Source: Gymnothorax reevesii (taxonomy: Eukaryota; Chordata; Actinopteri; Anguilliformes; Muraenidae). Taken from it: a stretch of DNA of 64,000 nt. This document shows positions 9,906-22,537 of the stretch, piece after piece. Each line of letters begins with the position of its first letter. Position 1 is the first letter of the stretch. The position numbers and the translations under genes were made by a program. The DNA is taken from positions 36,281,611 through 36,345,610 of the forward strand of contig CM056592.1 of NCBI GenBank assembly GCA_029721435.1, given 5' to 3'. Below the pieces are notes generated by a model. The model did no database searches, was not told the origin of the DNA, and saw only the letters and a program-made list of their open reading frames with translations.

Positions 9906-12213
9906 GAAAAAAAGTACACTTTCAAAAGTACAAGTACTGTTCTCAGTTTCCAAATTACTGACAAGTGTTGGTAAAAGGAAATCTGACGTAACACAGAGGT
10001 ACACATACCCCTGTCCCAAGTTCCTACAGGTTTTTTGATCAGTTAAATCATTCATTGTCTTGTCTGTGTCATGTTTTCAATACAATACTGGACAGAACGG
10101 ATTTTCAAATCATTAATTTAGAATTTTCTTTCACATTTTACACGCTGTCTCAACTTTTTTGGAGTTGATGTTGTATCATTGCTACTAGCAATGGCACTAC
10201 TAATAGTTGATGTAACTTTACAGTACTGAAGCACAACTTCGCAACAGTCGTTGGCTTTGCCGGAAGATGTTTTTATGGCTAGATCCATTGCTAACAGCCA
10301 TCGTGGGCAATCAGTATGTTGTCTAATATCTGATTTATGTCAAAATATAAACATTTATATTAGAATAACATTTTTTGCCTTATATCCCATAATTCACACA
10401 GTTAACACAAAAACAGTAATTATCATCATGTTTGCTCTATCATTCTTATCTTTGTGCTTCATCAGTATTTATCAGGTGCCATTTTGCTAATCAATTATGT
10501 GATGAATCGATGATCATTTATTTTTTTATTTACTGCTGTCTTTTGTTACTAGATTGTATGATAACTTAATCATAGGCAAGAACATTTTGTCATGAAGTAT
10601 GATGTATGACTGCGTATCTGGATGGAAACAGCTGGTAATAGAGAAAAAAAATCAAAACCATGGGGTGAAAACTAATATATTCTACACATTTTCAGGAAAT
10701 GTATTGTTGAAAATGTATATTGTAAGTGGGAAGTCACTCGCTCAGCTGAGCGAAGCTAATTATCAGTTGATGAGGAGGCGCGAACGCTAGAGGAGGGAGA
10801 CACCAGGAAAATACTGTGATGTTAACTTGAGGATCCGGGGGAATCTGAGGTTAGTCTGTGGTACACTTACGTCACAAAATAAAGTTTGCACCTGCATTGC
10901 AACAGATCTGAATGCAATTGAAAAGCTGAGAAAAAATAAATAAATAAATAAAAATGAAGAAAGAGAATCAAATCCCTTTCATCTTGTCTACATGAGGCCT
11001 GTTAGCCGGAGAAGGCCAAACTATTCAACTCTGATCAATCTAAGACAATCTACAGTAAATCTGCCCTGTTTCCTTTCCCAACAGTGGTAGTGTAACATAA
11101 TTAATGGGTAAAATTAAATATATAACAGTTGCAGTTATGAAAAAGTTACTTTTTGTTATTTTATCACTGTCTTCATCAGATTGGTCTGACTATGATAATG
11201 ACAAGTGTTTACGGCAGGAATCCGTTCATCCAGAAACACTGGTGCGAAAAATTGGCAATTGTCTGCCAGTTGTGCCTCTATTTTTTTTATCAGCATAAAT
11301 GCGCTTGGTTGACAACAATGTGATAAATTAAATGCAAACACATGAACAGATTCTGTTCCCAGCCACAGAATATCTGTTTGCTTTCGTAGCAAACTTTAGA
11401 GGAAACAAGGTGACTCTTGTTATGATGCCCTGCCTTGTTTACAGTCTTGGCAGGGCACCAGCTCTCTGTGTTTTGTTCGCTAATAAACACTTTTTCCAGC
11501 CGCATAGAGTGCAGAGGTTATTTCTGTGGTGAGAAAAGTTTTGCAAAGCCGTGCAGTGAGCCAAGCTTACCTGTACTTGTAGACTCCGAGGATAGAGCTG
11601 AATCAACATTGGACATTTTACTGTGTAGGTTCTTGTCTCAGAAATAGCAAGTCTGTTGTACAATATTTGCCACTGTATAATGGCACAGAAAATCAGTAAA
11701 TGCCAGGAGAGCAATAAATCACAACGCAACCAAAATAATATCAAAATGATGCCCTGCTTCAAATTGATCATAGTTTATAGGAAACTGTACAAGTACTACA
11801 CTTAACACAATATACAATGCTGTCCCATCACCCCTTTATTCGTCCAAAGCAGCCCCAGCAATTTTAGACATACTGTGGATGGTTAAGATCATTTTCACAT
11901 TGCGAAAATGTTCACTTTCAGCTTGGCTAAACTAAACACTTTTACCAGAAAGTTTTTATCACTAATTCTGCCATGTTTGAATTTTTTACAAGCCATATAG
12001 ACATATTAAACTTCTTTTTGTATAAGCATACATTTCCTTTTTACTCTTTCTCAATTATTTATTTAATTGTAAAATAATTCTCCATCGCATCTTGAAACTC
12101 ACTCCGATAAAGGTTCGTATTGAATGCTCGGTGATACATTGAAACATAATACAATCCAAACAGCCACTCGGTTATTTAAATACACCACATTACAAAGCAA
12201 AGAGAGTGGAATA
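9906..12213. other. No gene recognised
   Basis: A possible decayed Tc1 terminus lies near 10141-10170 (TCAACTTTTTTGGAGTTGA). The rest is AT-rich with small frames lacking motifs. If the minus-strand exon at 12214-12288 is real, the lower coordinates just below it would be its 3' untranslated region. Confidence 0.45.
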
Positions 12214-12288
12214 TCACGGGGTTAAACTGAAATTCTTCTGGTCCATCCATTGTCCATAGTCTCGCTGGAGGGCATACTTAATATATTC
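12214..12288 (-). CDS. Candidate terminal coding exon of a host gene (unidentified)
   Basis: Reading the minus strand, a strong pyrimidine tract and acceptor (TTCTTTCTCTCTGACAG, ending at 12289) is followed by 24 codons and a TGA stop. In that frame the peptide begins EYIKYALQRDYGQWMDQ and ends KNFSLTP, a composition that looks protein-like. A second frame, also open for about 20 codons before a stop, begins NILSMPSSETMDNGW, so the frame is not settled. A donor-like CCTGG|GTAAGT on the same strand lies about 330 bases upstream, near 12615-12620, and would join in the second frame. I recognise neither peptide. If real, this would be the last exon of a minus-strand gene whose other exons lie at higher coordinates. 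Confidence 0.25.
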   Translation of the reverse strand, partial: EYIKYALQRDYGQWMDQKNFSLTP

Positions 12289-12719
12289 CTGTCAGAGAGA
12301 AAGAACATATTTATTTGAAGAAGGAAAACCATATTACCTCTCACATCCCCACTCCACGCCTAAATTTGAAATGAGAGGACACATAATTAAAATGGCCCAA
12401 AGTCATAGGGAACTGGAAGGGTTTGACAAATGGGAATCCTCATGAATGTGATATGAGAACTGAACAGGAACATTCAACACAAAAGGTCTAATTCCCCCTC
12501 AAGAGGGAATTTGTTCATGAGTAGTTTTGTTCAGTACGGCTTCTTCAGCGCATCCCAGTATACAAGAAAAATAGAAGAAAAAAAATTTATTTGATGACAA
12601 ATTTGTTGATTTAACTTACCCAGGATTTTCAAAACTTCTTGAGGGGATCAAACTCAAAATTCAACCCATTTGTTCATGTCTTGGACTACTTTCATTTTAT
12701 ATTTCCAGGGGATTAGATT
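12289..12719. other. Intron-like or intergenic sequence
   Basis: Holds the acceptor tract of the candidate exon and, on the minus strand near 12615-12620, a GTAAGT donor-like site. Nothing else is supported. Confidence 0.35.
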
Positions 12720-13050
12720 TATGATCTTGAAAAATAATGTTGTTGTTTGGCTGCTGGGTTAACTCACCCAGCTCTGCGGAGTAGTACTGACCACCACAGC
12801 CCAGGTGGCGCCAGTGCCAGGTACCCTTCTCAGGGCAGCGCGCAATTGGCTTCGTGCTGCAGGGAAAAGCATTGGGAGGGACTGCCAGACAGTTCCGAAA
12901 TATAGTATTGTACCATTGTTCATTGCTTAAGAACCTCCTGTTAGCCGGCTGGGCGCCCACCAGCAAAATTCTAAGCTTGTACGTGTTCGGGTCCCCTTCG
13001 CCCTCGCTCAGGGGATGGCTTCCCGCAACCATAGTTGCTAACTGCGTTAA
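12720..13050 (+). repeat. Dispersed repeat with a second, inverted copy inside the LINE at 56 kb
   Basis: The segment around 12870-13020 (GGGAGGGACTGC, CCTCCTGTTAGCCGGCTGGG, TACGTGTTCGGGT, CGCCCTCGCTC) aligns with the reverse complement of about 56340-56480. It is more GC-rich than its surroundings and has no coding potential. It could be a SINE or a MITE; I do not see clear pol III boxes or terminal inverted repeats, so the class is open. Confidence 0.5.
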
Positions 13051-16000
13051 CAATTTAAATAGCTCGTTTGACCATGTGCAGTCAATGACTAAGTGAGTAC
13101 GTTAGCAACTACACTCTCGGGAAACGCACCCTAGAGCATGTTTCCCGCTCAATCACCTTACCCAAGGCTCCGGTTCGTGCTGGTACGCTCGCAGTTGCTG
13201 TTGGCATTCAGCTGCTTCCCTATCGTTGGCAATTTCTTCCTCATTTTACATCTCTCCTACCTCTCCATCATCATTATCATCATCATCATCATCACTGTTG
13301 CTAGTTGTTGAACTTGCACTTGAATAATTCTCTTCAACTTCAATGTCCAAGTCAAGCAGTAATGTGCAGTCAGAGGTTAGTTTGGTGAGGCAGAAACCTC
13401 CCCTTTGCTTGATTAGCAATCAGACGATTAACTAGTTTAGTAAGACTATTCGGCAGAATGACGGGCCAGTTTCCGCGGCGTTATCACTCAGTAGGCTACA
13501 TCGAACTTGAAATTTATCGCTAATAGGCTACTGAAATAGCGAGCTAGTTAGTAACGTAGCTGGCAACAAAAAAGTGATATCGAACTCTGTAATGCAATAG
13601 CTAGCTAGGTAGATAGCCAACTGGTTAATGGGTAAAAAGGCTAAACTTTGCTAACGCTGAAATAGTGAGCTAAAAGTCTTGAAACAAACGTAACCTAACA
13701 AGTCAGTTGAGAGCAGAGTAGCTCGTTGCGCACAGGGATATGTTGTGCTGCGGCCTACCACAGTGGGTTACAGTAATTTTACACCGGCATGAAACGCGGC
13801 TCAGCCAATCACATTGAAGGATGGGAAGCACCAGTTTTATAATGAGTAATAACGCTGCGTAATAACGCCAAATTTTAAGGACATGCTCAACCTTCTGGAG
13901 CACCCTTCCCGTCCATGCCCGTCAATGAGGTTCTTACTCTGATCGAAATAAGTGTCTAAAATGTCCATTCAGTTCCCACTCAGTTTTAACCTGTTCTGTC
14001 AAATTTTTGAGAACGTACAGAGAACTACCTTGGTGTGATAGGAGTATTAAGAGAGGAGACTACCTTGTCTATTATATTCAAAACAATCATGAGTAAATAG
14101 ATTTGATGAAACATTGGGTCAAGAAAAGAGACTTCTGTATAGATGGTGAAGACCTCTTGAAATGGCTCTGCATGTGAACCACAATTAAACCCATATTACT
14201 TAATTTACCGGTAATGCTGCAGATTCGATGTATGAAATGGTGAAAGGTTTCTTTGTATCAAGAAGGGGAAAGGAGCTCCCCATTCCACAATACAAGATGA
14301 ATTTACCATGGGACATAATCCATTGGTCAAAAATCAGGTTGACTTGACGGACTTTTCAGGTATGTATTTTGTTTAATGAAAAACGAACTCTGGAAAATTT
14401 CCATTTTCGGGAGATTGTGTTCAGTTGTACTAAGGTCTAACTGCCACCTAAAGCTTAAACATGCATTGAGTAGTTCCTGCTTTTTTGTTTAAGTTTGTCA
14501 TTTAAGCGCATTATGTACTAGAGCTCACATCAAGATAGCAATCGGTAATCTAAAAAGGTTTGGCCATGCTACACCGGTCAGCACATTGTTGCTATATCCA
14601 TTCTTTCTTATGGCTTATTCTTTGCCATCTTCAAACCACATCTCTCACCACATCCTCTGACATTTAGCTCTGACATCTTTTGCAGCAGTCAGTTATTGAT
14701 AAGCTATAGTGACATTTACTAAGAATCAGTTGGTGGTGAAATGTTTATTTTGGAAACTGACCCACATCATCCAGAGTGGCAGTTCAAATTCCGTTCCTCA
14801 AGCCATAGAGAACGCTGGGGAAAGTGTCTGTTGTGGATATATCTTTGTGTTACTCTGAAGAAAATGGTAAAACTATGCTCAGGAGATTTATTTATACAAC
14901 AAAGCAGTTGTCTTTAGTTGGCAAAGAAATGCCTCATGTTAGCTGGTTAGAATGTACAAGGAAATAAGGAATAATACATAGTTGTTTTTTTTTTTTTTTT
15001 TTTTTTTTTTGCTTCATAATCCATGGTAGCGTTATCCCTGAAGAACCATCAAGCATATTAAGTCTGAGATGATGTCAAAAGCGCCTGCCTACAAGCTAAA
15101 TGATTTTTCCTAAAGCTTTGTTCCATAGAAAGTAGCACTGTTTCAAAAAAGCCCCAGAAATTCCTAACACCACCACAAAGTGCTAGATTCTCCTCTCTGT
15201 GTTGTATATCTACATATAAGACGCAAGAAGTGTGCTGTCATACGCACACTTCGATGGGTCAGACAAGCTACTTCTATTTGAAGAGGTCTCAAAAACATTT
15301 TCCACTTTCGTCTTGCTACAAGCAACAGCAGCACCAGTGGATTGGTGACTGAATGCTGAACTGGTGAGCTGCAGTTCCTCAATATCTGCGGAGTCATTTG
15401 GAACAACGCCTTTTTTAAATTAATTTTTTGTTTTCTCCCTCCAAATTGCAACCAATAAATGAACTACTGCCCTGGTCATTTAAAATCACTATCCGGTGCA
15501 GGAATGAGCTTCTCAGTGGTGGCCCATAGACACTGTGAATCATCACTGGTGTACTGGGGAAGGTGTATAGCGCAAGGTCACAGTGGGGAAAATACATGTC
15601 TGACAAGCTTTATCTGTGATTTCTGTGTGCACTCGGCAGAGGCCTGGTGTTTGTGTGTTTGCGCAGAGAGAGGTCGGGATGTGGGAGGTGGGAGAGAGGA
15701 ATATGATGCAGTGGTTCAACGGCAGCTGGGACAATGGTTTATTTTCCCCTATTTCCCTGTGAGTGATGGTCCAATCAAGGCTTGGACAGGCTGTCAGAGC
15801 CGTCAGGCTGAGGGATGAGGAGAGATTAGAATTAGAGACAAAGGATGACGGGAGGTTGATCGACAGACTGACGGACTGCCAAAGCAGCAGGAGGAGTCTA
15901 TCGTTGGAGAGACAGTGTCCTAGAAGGTAAACACTTTTGAGACTACTGTCATTCTGTTTTCATATTCATGAAATGCATATGAAAAGTAATGCTCTAAAAA

Positions 16001-16439
16001 TTGTATGTACCCACAAGCAAGGAGGCTGTGGTATTATGACCAATGCAGCAAGGGTTGACGTTCTTTTATAGTGACAAAGTCCACGGCAGCCGAGAAGATG
16101 AGTTGGACAAGACAACAGTGGATTTTACGTAGGAAATGGGTGTTTGATTCGCATTCCCAACCATGAGATTAGCATCTGCAATGGTGATTCTCGAGTGCGT
16201 CTAAAAAACGCACTCGCCCTTCTTTAACTCGAACGCTAACCTGAACCTTTCCCTAAAATAACCTTCTCAAACTGTGAGTTTAACATATTTGCAGCTGTGA
16301 GTCATGAGTCTTGCCATTAAAAACCAGACTCTCATTTACCTCACCAAGCCCTGACCTTACCCTTTAAGAAAAGGTAACTTTTACTGAACCTATTACATTT
16401 TCCTAACTGATGGCGGCACTCTGATTGCTGGAGTTGCTG
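13051..16439. other. No gene recognised; microsatellites and a possible splice donor
   Basis: An (ATC)n tract lies near 13262-13295. A purine- and GC-richer block at 15640-15926 ends in AAG|GTAAAC (15926/15927) and could be an untranslated first exon, but there is no supporting reading frame or promoter. The 119-codon frame at 15459-15818 has no motif. Confidence 0.4.
14985..15010. repeat. Poly-T tract (26 T)
   Basis: Uninterrupted run of T. It could be the tail of a minus-strand retroposed copy, but no recognisable retroelement lies next to it. Confidence 0.9.
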
Positions 16440-17110
16440 GGAATTCACATTCAATGCCCTGGAAAAAGTTTTTGGTTTGAATCCAGCCTGGGGCCTTTCT
16501 CAGGTGGCCAAATACTTTAAGCACCTTAAGAGGCTGTTAACTACTGCTACCGTCCTCAGGATTCAGGACCTCCAGTGCCAGTTCTTTGTAGAAGCTGACG
16601 CCTCTGACATGGGCCCTAGAGCTGTCCTCTCACAGTGAGCTGATGATAGAAAATTACGTGCTTCTACCTATTTTTCAAGTAAGCTGTCAGCTGTTGAGAG
16701 GAACTATTCCATCGGTGACCTGGAGCTTTTGGCAGTGATGCTGGCCTTTGAAGACTGGAGGCAATGGCTAGAGGGGTCCTGGCTTCCCTTCCTTGTTTGG
16801 ACAGACCATCCCAACCTGGAGTACCTCTGTATGGGGAAGAGCTGAATCAGAGGCAAGCTCATTGGTTCCCCTTCTTTGCAAGATTAAATTTGTCTAAACA
16901 CACTGACCCGGTGGTAAAAACTCTTTGCCTGACTGCTCGTCACGACTGTATCCTTACTTGTCCGAAGATCCTCCTGATACTGTCTCCCAGATAACTGTCC
17001 CCTGGCTGTCACCAAGCTTCAGGCTGAGAGTGAGGTCGAAGAGGCATTGCAGTCCTGTCCCTCTCCACTGGACACTCCACCAAATCAACTCTTTGTCCTT
17101 GAGAGAGTGA
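16440..17110 (+). pseudogene. Ty3/gypsy-type retrotransposon pol fragment (end of RT through RNase H)
   Basis: Translating through several frame changes gives, in order, a LKRLLTTATVLR segment (the connection after reverse transcriptase), FVEADASDMG (RNase H first aspartate block), [22 protein letters not shown] and a [13 protein letters not shown] block, which is the DHKNL-type RNase H motif of Ty3/gypsy elements. In-frame stops fall after VLSQ and after LCMGKS, so the fragment is dead. No gag, protease, integrase or LTR is visible next to it. Known family order supports the assignment; exact edges are approximate. Confidence 0.8.
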
Positions 17111-17610
17111 AAGGCAAGGTCTAGCCAATAAAAAAAACAAAAAAAAAAGCAAAACAAGACTATCCAGTGCTATGACTTTTGATATTGTGTGCGTCAACAT
17201 TCATCCTATCGGGCTTAATACAGTTGCAATCGAAACTGCACCCCCGCTGCAAATTAGGTTCACTGGCAAAATTTACAAACTTTCAGCTGTTTGGAATGAA
17301 CAAATCAAACAAGAACAATTTAAATAGCTCAAAACAAAAAATATTAGAACTGCCTTCTCCAAATTCAACACAAAATGTCACTTTTAATGACAACTGTGAG
17401 CTCAAAATTACTCAACCCCTTCATGACAAGCATCTTAAATACTTAATAGAGCACTCTTTGAGCCACTATGACCTGCTGGACATGTGATGCGTAGGCAGGC
17501 AACAGCTTCTGGCAGCATTTCCAAGGAATCTTAGCCCAGTCCTCATGGACAATGGCCTCCAGTTCACTAATATTCTAGGGATTGTGTGTTGCAACTGCCT
17601 TCTTCAAATC

Positions 17611-18430
17611 CTACCAGAGATTTTTTTTTATCGGGTTCAAGTGAGGCGAATGTGATGGGCACTCTAGAATCTTCCCAAACTTCTTCTGAAACCAAGCCTT
17701 GGTGGATGTTGAGGTATGCTTAGGATCATTGTCCTTTTTGAAGGTCCAATGATGCCCAAACATCAGCGTCCCTACAGATGGCATGACATTTTCTCCTTGG
17801 ATATCCTGGTACTTGACTGAACCCATCTTGCCCTCCACACTTTGCAGGTTTCGAGTGCCAGAGGAAGCAAGGCAGCCATTGAACATCAAAAAGCTCCCAC
17901 AATTCTTCACTGTAGGCAGGATGTACTTTTCAGAATATGCTTCTTTATTCCATCTGCAGACATACCACTGATTCATAAGCCCAAAATATTCCAGTTTTGT
18001 TTCATCGCTCCACAGAACAGTATCATAAAACTTTTGTGGCTTATTTATATGGTTTTGAGCATATTGGAACTTGTGCTTTTGGATCAGTTGTGGTATATAT
18101 CTTGGAGACCTTCAACATTTAGAATGCGCCCTACTGTGCAAACTGAAACCTCAGTGCCTCCTGCTTCCAAGCCTTGCTGCGGGTCTCCTGCAGTCACTCG
18201 AGGGTTTTTGACCACCCGTCTCCTCAGGAATCTGGTGGCAGCCATTGATAGCTTCCTCTTTCTGCTACATCCTGGTACTGTAGCCACTTCTCCTTAACTC
18301 AGAACTTGCGACCTATGCTTCTAACTTTAGCACAGGCACTGAATGTTCTTAGAGATACCTTTTTGTATCCTTCTCCTTGTTTCTGCCAGGCAATGATCTC
18401 CTCTATTAGCTTTTTGGACAATTCTTTTGA
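17611..18430 (-). pseudogene. Tc1-type transposase pseudogene
   Basis: On the minus strand the pieces run in the family order: an N-terminal helix-turn-helix part near 18300-18430 (VKRIVQKL, EEIIAWQKQGEGYKKVS), a second DNA-binding part at 18084-18287 (RFLRRRVVKNPRVTAGDPQQ), then QKHKFQYAQNHINKPQKFY, VLWSDETKLEYFGL with the first catalytic aspartate near 18010, and KKDNDPKHTST with the second. The last block reads SPHLNPIKKNLW where the family has SPDLNPIENLW, so the catalytic glutamate is lost. Frame changes near 18080 and 18297 also break it. It belongs to the element at 17219-20560. Confidence 0.85.
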
Positions 18431-20320
18431 CAGTCATATTACCAATATGCAATCAAATGTCTCTGAAAACAAACCCGGAGACAGAACACATCAAATACTT
18501 GCAAGCAAACCTGAATCAACTCAGGGTGTGCGCTACCCGCTCGCCATGTCGCCAATGGCGAAGTGGTGTGGAACATGTCGACCGAAAATTGGCCTCAAAT
18601 CGCCACGTTGGCGAAAGCCTAATGGAGAGAGTGGCAAAGTAATAACCTCAGGTTTTGCGCCACGGCTGCCCGATGCTTACATCAAGTCCAATCGCCCACG
18701 CGCTGCCAGCATTCGCAATCATATTTGGTGAATGCTTAATTGTCATACATTAGTCATGAGTTACATTATCTTTATAATGTTCATTCTAATCGCACTGACT
18801 AGTTGACGATTCATCATCCCATTCGGGACTTTTCACGTGTTGTAATTCATGTGTTGGAAAAGGGAATTTCAGATTAGGAACCTCATACCTCCACCAAATT
18901 AAAGACAATGCCAGTGATTCGAGATTGACCACCTCAATAATATCAAATTATGAATCTACCGGGACAGCCACAGATAAGTGAAAGTAAGCATGCCATAGAG
19001 TTTTTCTTGCTGAAAAAACACTTGCTAAAGCAGCGTATTAATGTCAGTGGAAACCTGTACAAGTTCGAGCTCGGTTCTGTCGTGCAAAGGAAAAGGCCTT
19101 GAATTAATTTATGATCGATAATGATTATTTGTATATTTTTAACAATAAAGACATCCTCTACTATGTGGACAAGTGTTCTGAGTTTGTTGAAAATAATGGG
19201 TTGTGTTTACTGTAACTAGTGATAGTGACTAGCTCTAGTGATACCTGTAGGCGAAATCACGCTAGGGTTCTTTAGCTTTGTTTTGATGCTCTTAAAATAC
19301 AATGCTGAGCCGCGCATGAAGTTTTATTTCCAGCAATTTATGCTATTTTCTATTGGTGTAATGAATTCCTTATTTTTGTTGCGGTCAAATGAACTTAATA
19401 TCATTTTTGATTTTTTGATAGAAATACACCTTTACGACATACTGTATGTTAATGGATGTTACTGAATGTAGTTTTTGCAATATTGAACCATTGATGCTTC
19501 ACAAGTCATTGTTTTCCTGCATGTGCTTATTTCACTCATACAGTGTACTGTTAAGCTGTGAAACTATATACCTTGATTCTTGATTTTATTCTAAATAAAT
19601 GAATTTGAATCAGAGATTTTTTTCTTTTGAAAAAAAAAAGGAAATTTTTTGATAATTGCTTCTCACTCAAATGACTTAAAATGGGCTTTAAATTGCTTTA
19701 TTTTAGGTCAATTTTTCTAAACGTTTCTGGGCAGAGACCCCCCAAATCCCACCAATGGGAGGGGTTTACTTTAACTTTACGTTGCCGGGAAGGGGCCATA
19801 ATTTTCTTCCTCTTTTTTAACTTAACCCCACTCACACCACTGGGTGTTCTCTCACCACGCAATTTGAACAGGGTTGTCCCTACCTATTCAAAATTGTCTG
19901 ATGGATTTCCCTCCATGTTTGAATTTTAATCACAGTTTAAAATGTGATTTTTAATGCATTTTGCAGCCTGTACAAATTTTATTGCCACTCTAATTGAAAA
20001 TTTCTTGTAACTGCAGGTAACCACCCTGATGGGAAAAGAACCTGGCCAGAACACTATAGTACAGGTGTCGCTGACAAGATCATGCAGACCTACTAGTCTA
20101 TGAATGTCTTCTGAATGCACTTCTGTGACTGTGTGCTGTATGACTGAATCCAGTTCTTTAAATATTAGTTAGAAAACTTAAGGCACAATGTGTGGCTAAA
20201 TGTCTCTGCGGCTAACTGAACTTCGGGGTGATTAGCCACTGTGGCCAAGTGAAATTTTTGGCCAGCACACTCCCTGCAACTAATTAAGCTCTTGATTAGG
20301 TGTGCGTGAGACAATAGCTG
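18431..20320. other. Unassigned filler inside the old Tc1 element
   Basis: Too long to be the normal 5' leader of a Tc1 gene. It contains GC-richer sequence around 18520-18720 and AT-rich sequence beyond. I could not find terminal inverted repeats or a target duplication that would define one inserted element. Confidence 0.4.
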
Positions 20321-20560
20321 ACTCGCAAATATGCTCTTATGATGCATCATATTTGGGGGGTTGAATAATTTTGAGACTGCAATAGTCATTAAAAGTGGCA
20401 TTTTGAGTTAAATTTGGAGAAAACACTTGTAACATTATTTGTGCTGAGCTATTTAAATTGTTCTTGTTTAATCTGTTCATCACAAACAGCTGAAAGTTAG
20501 TAAAGTTAGCCAGTAAACCCAATTTGCGATGAGGATTGAATAATTTTCATTGCAACTGTA

Positions 20561-22537
20561 ACTGAATGTGAACTCTGGTTACAATTTAATTTTATTTTCC
20601 TGCTTTTCTGAGTAGTTTCATCATTTATGTACTATTTCTGAGCTGTGGTCCCACCATAAACACACAAAGTTTTTAAAAATATATTTATAGCATAATTATT
20701 TGGAGGTAGAATCCGAACAATCTTATCTAAATGAAACCGCACGCGCTCTTTATGTTCGTGCATTGTCAAGCTAGTGGGTGTGTGCGTGTGTGTGTGTCTG
20801 TGCGTGCCTGTGTGTGTGTGCGATTGCCAGGGGTGCCAAAACCAATTCAGGATTACAAAGGACAAATACAATATGCTCCCGCAGATCTAACAACCCATTG
20901 CTGAAGATACGTAATGTCAGTAAGTATTCTAACTGTATACATTAAAAAGTGAACAATGACCAATTTTAGACTTCATTTTGGTTTAGTCTCCCATTGCGGC
21001 AACAATGAAGCATTTTTATACACCTTGAGAAATGAGCCAAACTATGCAGCCTTGTTGGCCTGATATTGTGAGTAAGGTTTTGATATTCTTGCAGAAAATT
21101 GGCTTATATCTTTTGCTTAAAGAAATAATTTTTACCAAGTTTCACAGACATAGAGAAAAAAGCTTTATTTCGCCTTGCGCCTTAGAGTTTACAAGAGCGT
21201 GTACCGTGTCTTTGCCTTAACTGGTCTGACTTTTGGGAATTGCCAAGGGCACAGGAGAGAAGAAAGGTGGGGAATACAGTGGTTCTTTAGCCTCGTCTGT
21301 CCGGGCACCGCTAGAGCAAACACAGGCTTTAGATTTTATTGTCTTTTCTATGGTTGAGTGTGTGAATGATGCAATGACTCGCAATGTCATACAGTCGACA
21401 GTCTGCAAATCAAATTGTGCCATTTGAAAAGCTTTCGTGGTGTCAATAAAAATACATATATATCTCTGACAGGCCATGGGAACCAGGCTTAAATGAGGAA
21501 AAATTCAAAGATTCTTAGGTCTAGCTGAGAAAAATTAAAAAAAATTTGCTCCCCAGTGTGAAGTCTTACATATAGGGCACCTGCCGTGTGATGTTGTGGC
21601 ACAACTCTTCTCTGGCTGCGATCATTCAAAGCTGACTGTGTTTAATTGTGAAAAATGTCTATGAAAACAGTTCACATTTGCTGCTGACAGATGACCGGAT
21701 ATTTTAATTCACCAGCAGCGCTGGGACAGGTACCTGCATCTGTATTTCAAAGTGCATTGCTCTAAATCACAAATGTCCATTTGTCCCTTCAAAATACAAG
21801 ACAGACTAGCAACTCTGAGTCAGTTCAATACGTACTCAAAATTGGGCTGTTATCTCGCAATTTCAGAACAGTTTTTCTGTATTTCACTGAGGGGTAAGCT
21901 ATGGTTGATGCTTCATTTATTCAGGTAGCTGTCATTATATAATAGACCCAGGCTGCAAGGTCTGTTCATCCAGTTCAGTTAAGATGCTGATATACTTGGG
22001 CAAAACTGCATTACATACTGTATGTACTGTGCAAAAGCAAATTTAATATTTGCTTGATATTATATGACCATTGCTTAACACTGGTATTTTTTGCTAAGCA
22101 GCTTAATAAAGAAACAGCCCCCGCGAAGAGGAGCATCTCATCTGTGTGCTGTTAACATGACGCAAAATGCAGTGTATCCATTTGACGCATTTTTAGAAAA
22201 ATAAAATTTTTGTCACGGAAAATAGATGCTTTCTTATTAGTATATAAGAAAGTACTAAAAACATTTTATCATGTTGCAATTAACCTCTTTCACTCCGAAC
22301 TTGGCATCAGAGGGACTTTGGCACAGCTCACACCTCGCCTAAAAAGGGCATTACATCTCCAAACCCGCTCCCATTTAGGTTTTTAATTAGGTATTAATTT
22401 GTTCAGTTGCGAGGATCAATCCATATCCATTTCCCCTCAGCTTGCCTTATTTTTTATTGCTATAATTATCAAGCATTTTCCGATCCACATTGATGGGCGT
22501 TTCTAAAAATGTGGTTTTGCTGACTCACGTCCTCATA
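20561..22537. other. No gene recognised; (GT)n microsatellite
   Basis: A GT-rich run lies near 20776-20821 just beyond the Tc1 end in the same AT-rich background. Small frames (for example 21217-21477 on the minus strand) lack motifs. Confidence 0.45.

Larger units (their letters stand above)
17219..20560 (-). mobile_element. Old Tc1-type transposon with ~200-bp inverted repeats, internally expanded
   Basis: Element 17221-20558 (3.3 kb) between TA dinucleotides. Both ends start CAGTTGCAAT, and about 210 bases at each end align as inverted copies with scattered differences, including shared TTTCAGCTGTTTG and AACAATTTAAATAGCTCA. Long repeats of this kind occur in several fish Tc1 families. A dead transposase lies at 17611-18430 on the minus strand. 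Such elements are normally about half this length, so roughly 1.7 kb between the transposase and the right repeat is probably a later insertion. Confidence 0.75.

Noticed and set aside
10680..10730. TTTTCAG acceptor and GTAAGT donor about 26 bases apart
   Set aside because: A microexon here would contain an in-frame stop in the first frame and there is no surrounding gene evidence; single splice-like words are common by chance.
15459..15818. 119-codon plus-strand frame
   Set aside because: Low-complexity stretches, no motif and no start context; only the donor-like site at 15926 is of any note.
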